Source: Rhyacichthys aspro (taxonomy: Eukaryota > Chordata > Actinopteri > Gobiiformes > Rhyacichthyidae). Taken from it: a stretch of DNA of 64,000 nt. How positions within the stretch are numbered: the stretch's first letter is position 1; every line of letters begins with the position of its first letter. The stretch lies in assembly GCA_036850595.1 (NCBI GenBank), contig CM072161.1, forward strand, positions 6,283,905 to 6,347,904, written 5' to 3'. The notes under the pieces are model-generated. The model was given only the letters and a program-made list of their open reading frames with translations. It did not search any database and was not told where the DNA came from. Both the position numbers and the translations under genes were made by a program. This document shows, in pieces, positions 59,760 through 64,000 of the stretch.

Positions 59760-60030
59760 TGCAATTACAGTAAGGCTGGGTGTGTTCTCTCGACGCAGCA
59801 CAAATGCGGTCAGTGAGCCAGAGCACGGCCTTCGATCTCCCCGCGCCAGTCGGCCTGGGGCAGCCCGCGTCCTGGAAATGATTCACTAAATCTTGAGTGT
59901 GTTGATAAGCTGTGAGATCAGCGGGAGATTAATCGAAGGCGAGACTGCACTCGCGGTGAATATGGGCAGATTGCAGTGCAGTGAGTGCAAAGGCAGAGCA
60001 AGACTCGTCCCCAGCATCAATCCATTTGAG
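59760..60030. promoter_or_regulatory. CpG-bearing candidate regulatory element
   Basis: Sharp GC and CpG rise (tctctcgacgcagcac, gatctccccgcgccagtcgg, gggcagcccgcgtcc, gagattaatcgaaggcgag, ctcgcggtgaatatggg) between AT-rich flanks. It has no meaningful ORF and no simple repeats. It is enhancer- or promoter-like by composition. Confidence 0.38.
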
Positions 60031-61119
60031 GGTATGGAGCCGTTGTAAGAAAACATAAAGATAATGTGTGTTTGGCTCAGATTGTTTATGGAAGAGTGCC
60101 ATTTAATGTTACATCAAAAGAGTCAGAGCTCTGTAGCGGAGTAAATCCAATACGAGACATTTTCTCTCCTCTGAAAGCAGACCTCGGATAAGGCTGGAAA
60201 TTTATTTTTTGCTGTGAAGTGAATGCCAAGCACATATTTCCTTTTCAGTTATATGTATCATGTTTGGCTGGTGGTCCTGACTGCCTTTGCTTAGTTTCCA
60301 GAGTCCATCACTTCAGTTATAATAATCTACACTTTACCTTTTAAAACCCACTTTGGGAATAAAAAAAAACATCAAAAGCATGTGCATTAGTGGTGGTGAC
60401 AATGAACTGAATGGATTAAAGAGATGTGTGTATGAGCTTGGATCATTCAGGAGGAGTTATACTCTTTATCCGAGATCCAGTTAAAGGAAGCACAAAAATC
60501 TCCTTTCACAAGCGTAAACACGGTCAAACAGTCATGACATGAAGATAAAGTGACATCTTTTAACAACTCTGTGAGACGTAGAAGTATATGCCAGTCATTG
60601 TTTTCAGGTTGAGACTAAAAAGGGCAGTCTTTGATAAATAAATCCACATGTATGAGTAAATGTTGTGATTTCCTGGTTTGTAAAACGTTATCTTTGGTGT
60701 TCATGACGGTCTGTTTGGAAGTGATTTGGGTGCAGTAATGTCGGTCTTTCTGCAGGACAGGGCCATATTCGTTTGGATGTTGAGTTACCCTCCCGCACTG
60801 AAACATTCTCCAGCGACTCATGTGGTTGTTTGGTGACAGGGGAACAAAAGGGTAAAGAGTTACATGGCCTTTCTCCCTGCTGAGCTCACAGTGACCGGTG
60901 CAGTGCTGTGACATTTCCATGGGCACCAGTTTGAAGGAATGGTAACATGGTCAAGGTGCCAAGGTGCATGTCTGCTTCTGATATGTCTTCATGTGTGATT
61001 TCTGTCGTCCTGACTGCCAAAGGGCTGTTCTGACTGACCGGAGTCGTGATAAAAGATAACAAAGAGCACAGCTCGTTCTGCCGGAGGCATCCACAGGAAC
61101 GCCTTTTCTTTTCCTCTGC

Positions 61120-61142
61120 TTTTTTTTTTTTTTTTTTTTTTT
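61120..61142 (+). repeat. Poly-T run (T23)
   Basis: Twenty-three uninterrupted T residues. Possibly an old retroposon tail on the minus strand, but no body is recognised next to it. Confidence 0.95.
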
Positions 61143-61298
61143 CAAAAGCATTTCCATCAGTGCTTTTCACTCTGCTCAATGGTGCGGCAAAAACATTTAT
61201 ATCCATTCGAATAACTCAGAGCCATTTCAAAGGAGAAGAGGAAGTTTTGGATGCAGCCCTGGATCTGGGTGAAAGGGGAAGAAGTTGGATTTAAGGTG

Positions 61299-61313
61299 TA
61301 TATATATATATAT
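61299..61313 (+). repeat. (TA)n short microsatellite
   Basis: Fifteen bases of alternating TA. Confidence 0.9.
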
Positions 61314-62499
61314 TTATGAAGTGAATTATTATAAATCTTCAAGTTGCAAATGTCAAGCTGACTTTATTTACACTAGGGATATTGTTGACGCTCTAAAATG
61401 GATTCAATTAAATGGTTTTGGACTGTTGAAATACTTTATAATAACTCTGTCTCTGTGGATCAAAATGTTGGCACAAAACATTACGCTCCATTCATGCACC
61501 AACCCACACACTCACCACGAAAGGATTTATTCCTGAAATGGATGATCTGAAATAGTCACAGAATGAAGAATGGGTCAATTCTTAGAGAAGAGCAGGCCCG
61601 GTATAGGCTTAATTTGGTTTAAGGAGTTTAAGATTCATTTCTGCTGTGACACAATATATTTGACTTTATTGGAATGACACTCTGAGGGATTTTTCTTTAG
61701 GATCCTCGGTGTAACTTCAGCTAAAATCAAATAAGGGGATCAAAATCAAAAGGGAATTGAATGATTGCCTTGAGCCTGACTAAAACTAAAAAGCTGAGTA
61801 AACATTTTTGTTCCATACTGTACTTGCACCATTGTTTACTGTATCACAAATTCAAACATGCAAAAGAAATGAAAGAAATAAGTGTGAGAGCCATGTATTT
61901 ACTTTAGGAATCAGACATAATCCTGCTTCTAAAAGGTTACTGTATCTTGGATTCAGATTTCAAAAGGTCTATCACTGCACCTCGATGTAGCTGTGTATGT
62001 AAATGTTCCAATGGTCTTCGAGGCTAAGATAATAAACAGAGGTTGCTTTTGGATCCAAATATTATGACTTCATTCATTTTTTCCCCCTATTTCTTTTCAT
62101 GTTTCACTTTATCACATCTTTGCAGACTTTTCTTCTCTCTTTCAAAGAAGACATTCTGGTATCAAGCCTTAATCCTAAACAAGTCACAAGGCCCAAACCC
62201 CACTATCAGAAAACACAGTAAACATCTGTAGTTTAAGCACCACTGATATGCACATAAAAAAGATCACTGTTTGCAGAACCTTTCCCAGTGACTCTGTTCT
62301 ATTTGTAAAAACACCTTTAAAACAGCCTCTACCTTCTCTCATTTTGTCCCACTCCTACGCCTCCATCTCCTCATACAACCTTTACCTTACTTCAAAGGCT
62401 TGCTTTACGGGGATATTTACTTAATGCCTCTGTTTGGAAGCAGATTTGAAACGTGTCTTGGTCTAAACCCAGTAAAAATAAGAGGAGCCATTCTTTTAT

Positions 62500-63010
62500 T
62501 CATAACGTACACAGAGTGAGGAGCCCCGCTGCTGGATTAGACAGCACTCTCCGCTCCCCTGCAGCTTTCTGACACCGCCCAATAAACGCTGCTTTTCTAC
62601 TGCCCGCTTATCAGACGACGAGGAGATGCGACGGGGCCTTCCTATTTGGTTACCAACTTTCGCCTTCACAGACTTTGATTGGACGCTATTGCCCAAGAAA
62701 GACAATTAAACTCTACTTGGAAGTGTGGACGGCAGGGAGAAGCAGGGCTGACAGACCGGGGGATATTTGTGAAGAGCAGCAGCCCCATCTTCTGTCTCGG
62801 GCCGGCAGTGCTATTTGTCTTCATCATAGCAACACAAACACAAGTGTCTGCGGGAGAATGAGGAAAAATGGCCGTTATTCCGCTGTCTGTTGGCTTTGCA
62901 TATTCCATTAATCCACGGTGGATCAATAGTGTATCATTTCATCCAGGCTGTGTGACATGATTGTGAATCATACTCGCCGTTGGCAGGAGTCAGCTTTAGA
63001 ATGGATGTGT
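62500..63010. promoter_or_regulatory. Strong candidate conserved noncoding element
   Basis: About 500 nt of balanced, CpG-bearing, repeat-free sequence. It contains caccgcccaataaacgctgc (GC box next to CCAAT-like), cttatcagacgacgaggag, actttgattggacgctattg (TCF-like word and reversed CCAAT), ctttgcatattccattaatc (octamer-like next to a TAATCC homeodomain site) and ccacggtggatcaatag. Several overlapping frames of 60-86 codons on both strands show no domain. It could be a promoter of an unseen transcript or an enhancer. Confidence 0.42.
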
Positions 63011-63137
63011 TATTACCTAAATGTGCAGTGGCATGATAAGAGCGATGGTGTTGATATGGGCTTTTCTCTCAGGGCTGGTTCACTGACGGATATACCACTC
63101 TGCAATTACACAGCAGTTGAAGACTTGTGGTAAACTA

Positions 63138-63410
63138 CTTAAAGCAACACTATAGAACTTTTCCGGATGTGCACCTAGTGAAAGTGTGGAGAATTGTTTT
63201 GTGATCTGGTGAAATATGTGTCCTCATTAGATAGCTTCACTCAGAGTTATATAATGTTGTCTGGTGCATATGAAACTAGAGTTATACTTAGAGAGAACAT
63301 CGAAATCAATTGGAAGACACACATTTCCCCAGATTTAATTTCTCTTTCTTATGTAACAGTTGTCTTAAATACTGTCAATTGTACATTGCCAAAGACGTGA
63401 TGTGTAATAG
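63138..63410 (+). repeat. Probable interspersed repeat ('aaagcaacactat')
   Basis: Starts with cttaaagcaacactatagaa, which resembles the opening of a repeat common in fish ('taaagcaacactatgtaacttttt'). The following 250 nt are AT-rich without features. Its right border is not visible; it may extend to the A16 run at 63538-63553. Confidence 0.4.
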
Positions 63411-63537
63411 ACTAGTTTTTGGTCTGTTTTTAAGTTAGTGCCTAAACAAAGGGTCAAATGAGATCTAAAGAGCAGAAGAACTAGAATGTTTCATTCAGGT
63501 GCAAAACTGTGGAATCTGTGGGTAACTACTATGTCTT

Positions 63538-63553
63538 AAAAAAAAAAAAAAAG
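63538..63553 (+). repeat. Poly-A run (A16)
   Basis: Sixteen A residues. It could be the tail of the repeat that starts at 63138, but the link is not proven. Confidence 0.9.
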
Positions 63554-63786
63554 TGTATATACGTATGTCTGACTTATTTGTACAGGATGTGGGCTGAGGA
63601 AGGGTAGGTGACTTAATATAGCACAGGTCTTGGGTCTAAGGACTGGAAAGCCATAAACGTCATAAACCTAAAAAGAGGAAACGAAATAGCCATTTTTAGC
63701 TATTTCTAAGTAAAATATCCTTGACACTAATCAAAACGCTCTCTTATTTACTTTATTCTGTTGTAAAAGTAACATTTTGGTTCAAG

Positions 63787-63950
63787 TACAGTACCGTGCA
63801 AAAGTTTAGGCAGGTGTGGATAAAAAAAGTAAAGCTAAACAAGTCATTTTTATTATTTTACAAAATGCAAAGTTGGGAAAAAAACAGTAGAAAATTCTAA
63901 ATCAAATCAATATTTGATGTGCCTCAAAACAGCAACAGATCTAGCCGTTT
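63787..63950 (+). mobile_element. Tc1/mariner-type non-autonomous element end
   Basis: A TA dinucleotide precedes cagtaccgtgcaaaagttta, then ggcaggtgtgg, ttacaaaatgcaaagt, agaaaattctaaatcaaatc, aatatttgatgtg and ctcaaaacagca. These words, in this order, form the left end of a non-autonomous mariner-type transposon very common in teleosts. No transposase is present. Similarity fades near 63940-63950, before the window ends. Confidence 0.72.
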
Positions 63951-64000
63951 CACTGTCTGTCACCGTCACTGTCTCACTGTTGTGGAAGGAACTGGGCAGA

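Larger units (their letters stand above)
60031..62499. other. Non-coding stretch with simple repeats
   Basis: Includes T23 (61120-61142) and (TA)n (61299-61313). Frames at 60615-60926 and 60886-61206 (minus, just over 100 codons) overlap; the second reads the T23 run as a lysine tract, so they are not plausible genes. No named mobile element is recognised. Confidence 0.52.

Overview
This window looks like vertebrate nuclear DNA, most likely from a teleost fish. It is AT-rich, with no bacterial-style gene packing and no long coding ORF. It carries relics of repeats I recognise from teleost genomes: the 3' end of a fish LINE, a 'cattcatccatcttct'-type repeat, a Tc1/mariner non-autonomous end beginning 'cagtaccgtgcaaaag', hAT-like ends and a 'ccagggggcgatgga' SINE-like piece. 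Microsatellites and A/T homopolymers are scattered throughout. I find no protein-coding gene, rRNA, tRNA, CRISPR array or bacterial element. The longest open frames (up to about 165 codons) have no recognisable domain and are about what chance gives in 64 kb read in six frames.

Layout: AT-rich, degenerate sequence alternates with roughly 0.2-0.9 kb islands of balanced composition. These islands are dense in homeodomain-type TAAT cores, CCAAT boxes, CRE and SOX/TCF-like words and are nearly free of simple repeats. The clearest are about 7.8-8.3, 13.7-14.0, 15.1-15.5, 16.9-17.8, 21.3-22.0, 26.1-26.9, 28.6-29.2, 32.5-33.0, 33.5-33.8, 34.6-35.5, 37.1-37.5, 39.9-40.7, 42.5-43.0, 44.3-45.0, 47.3-47.5, 48.8-49.3, 52.9-53.4, 57.3-57.6, 59.8-60.0 and 62.5-63.0 kb. 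This texture fits a gene desert, or a very long intron, carrying conserved noncoding (enhancer-like) elements. Conservation itself cannot be seen from one sequence, so these are inferences. I could not assign a flanking gene.

Repeat relics sit mainly between the islands: 10.2, 19.0, 24.6-25.1, 27.6-28.6, 32.0, 36.4-36.8 (nested), 38.1, 42.2, 58.0, 63.1 and 63.8 kb.

Points most worth a second look: a perfect 20-bp inverted repeat with a 5-nt loop at 46968-47012; a foldback pair of about 185-nt diverged arms at 27858-28610; a polypyrimidine-AG|GTAAGT 'zero-length exon' (recursive-splice-like) site at 17499-17532, just after an open, symmetric 162-nt exon-like segment; an exon-like segment at 3052-3128; a diverged direct duplication at 12966-13300; and a pair of GGATTA-containing units spaced 20 bp at 34222-34257. 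I found no convincing new multi-gene system here.
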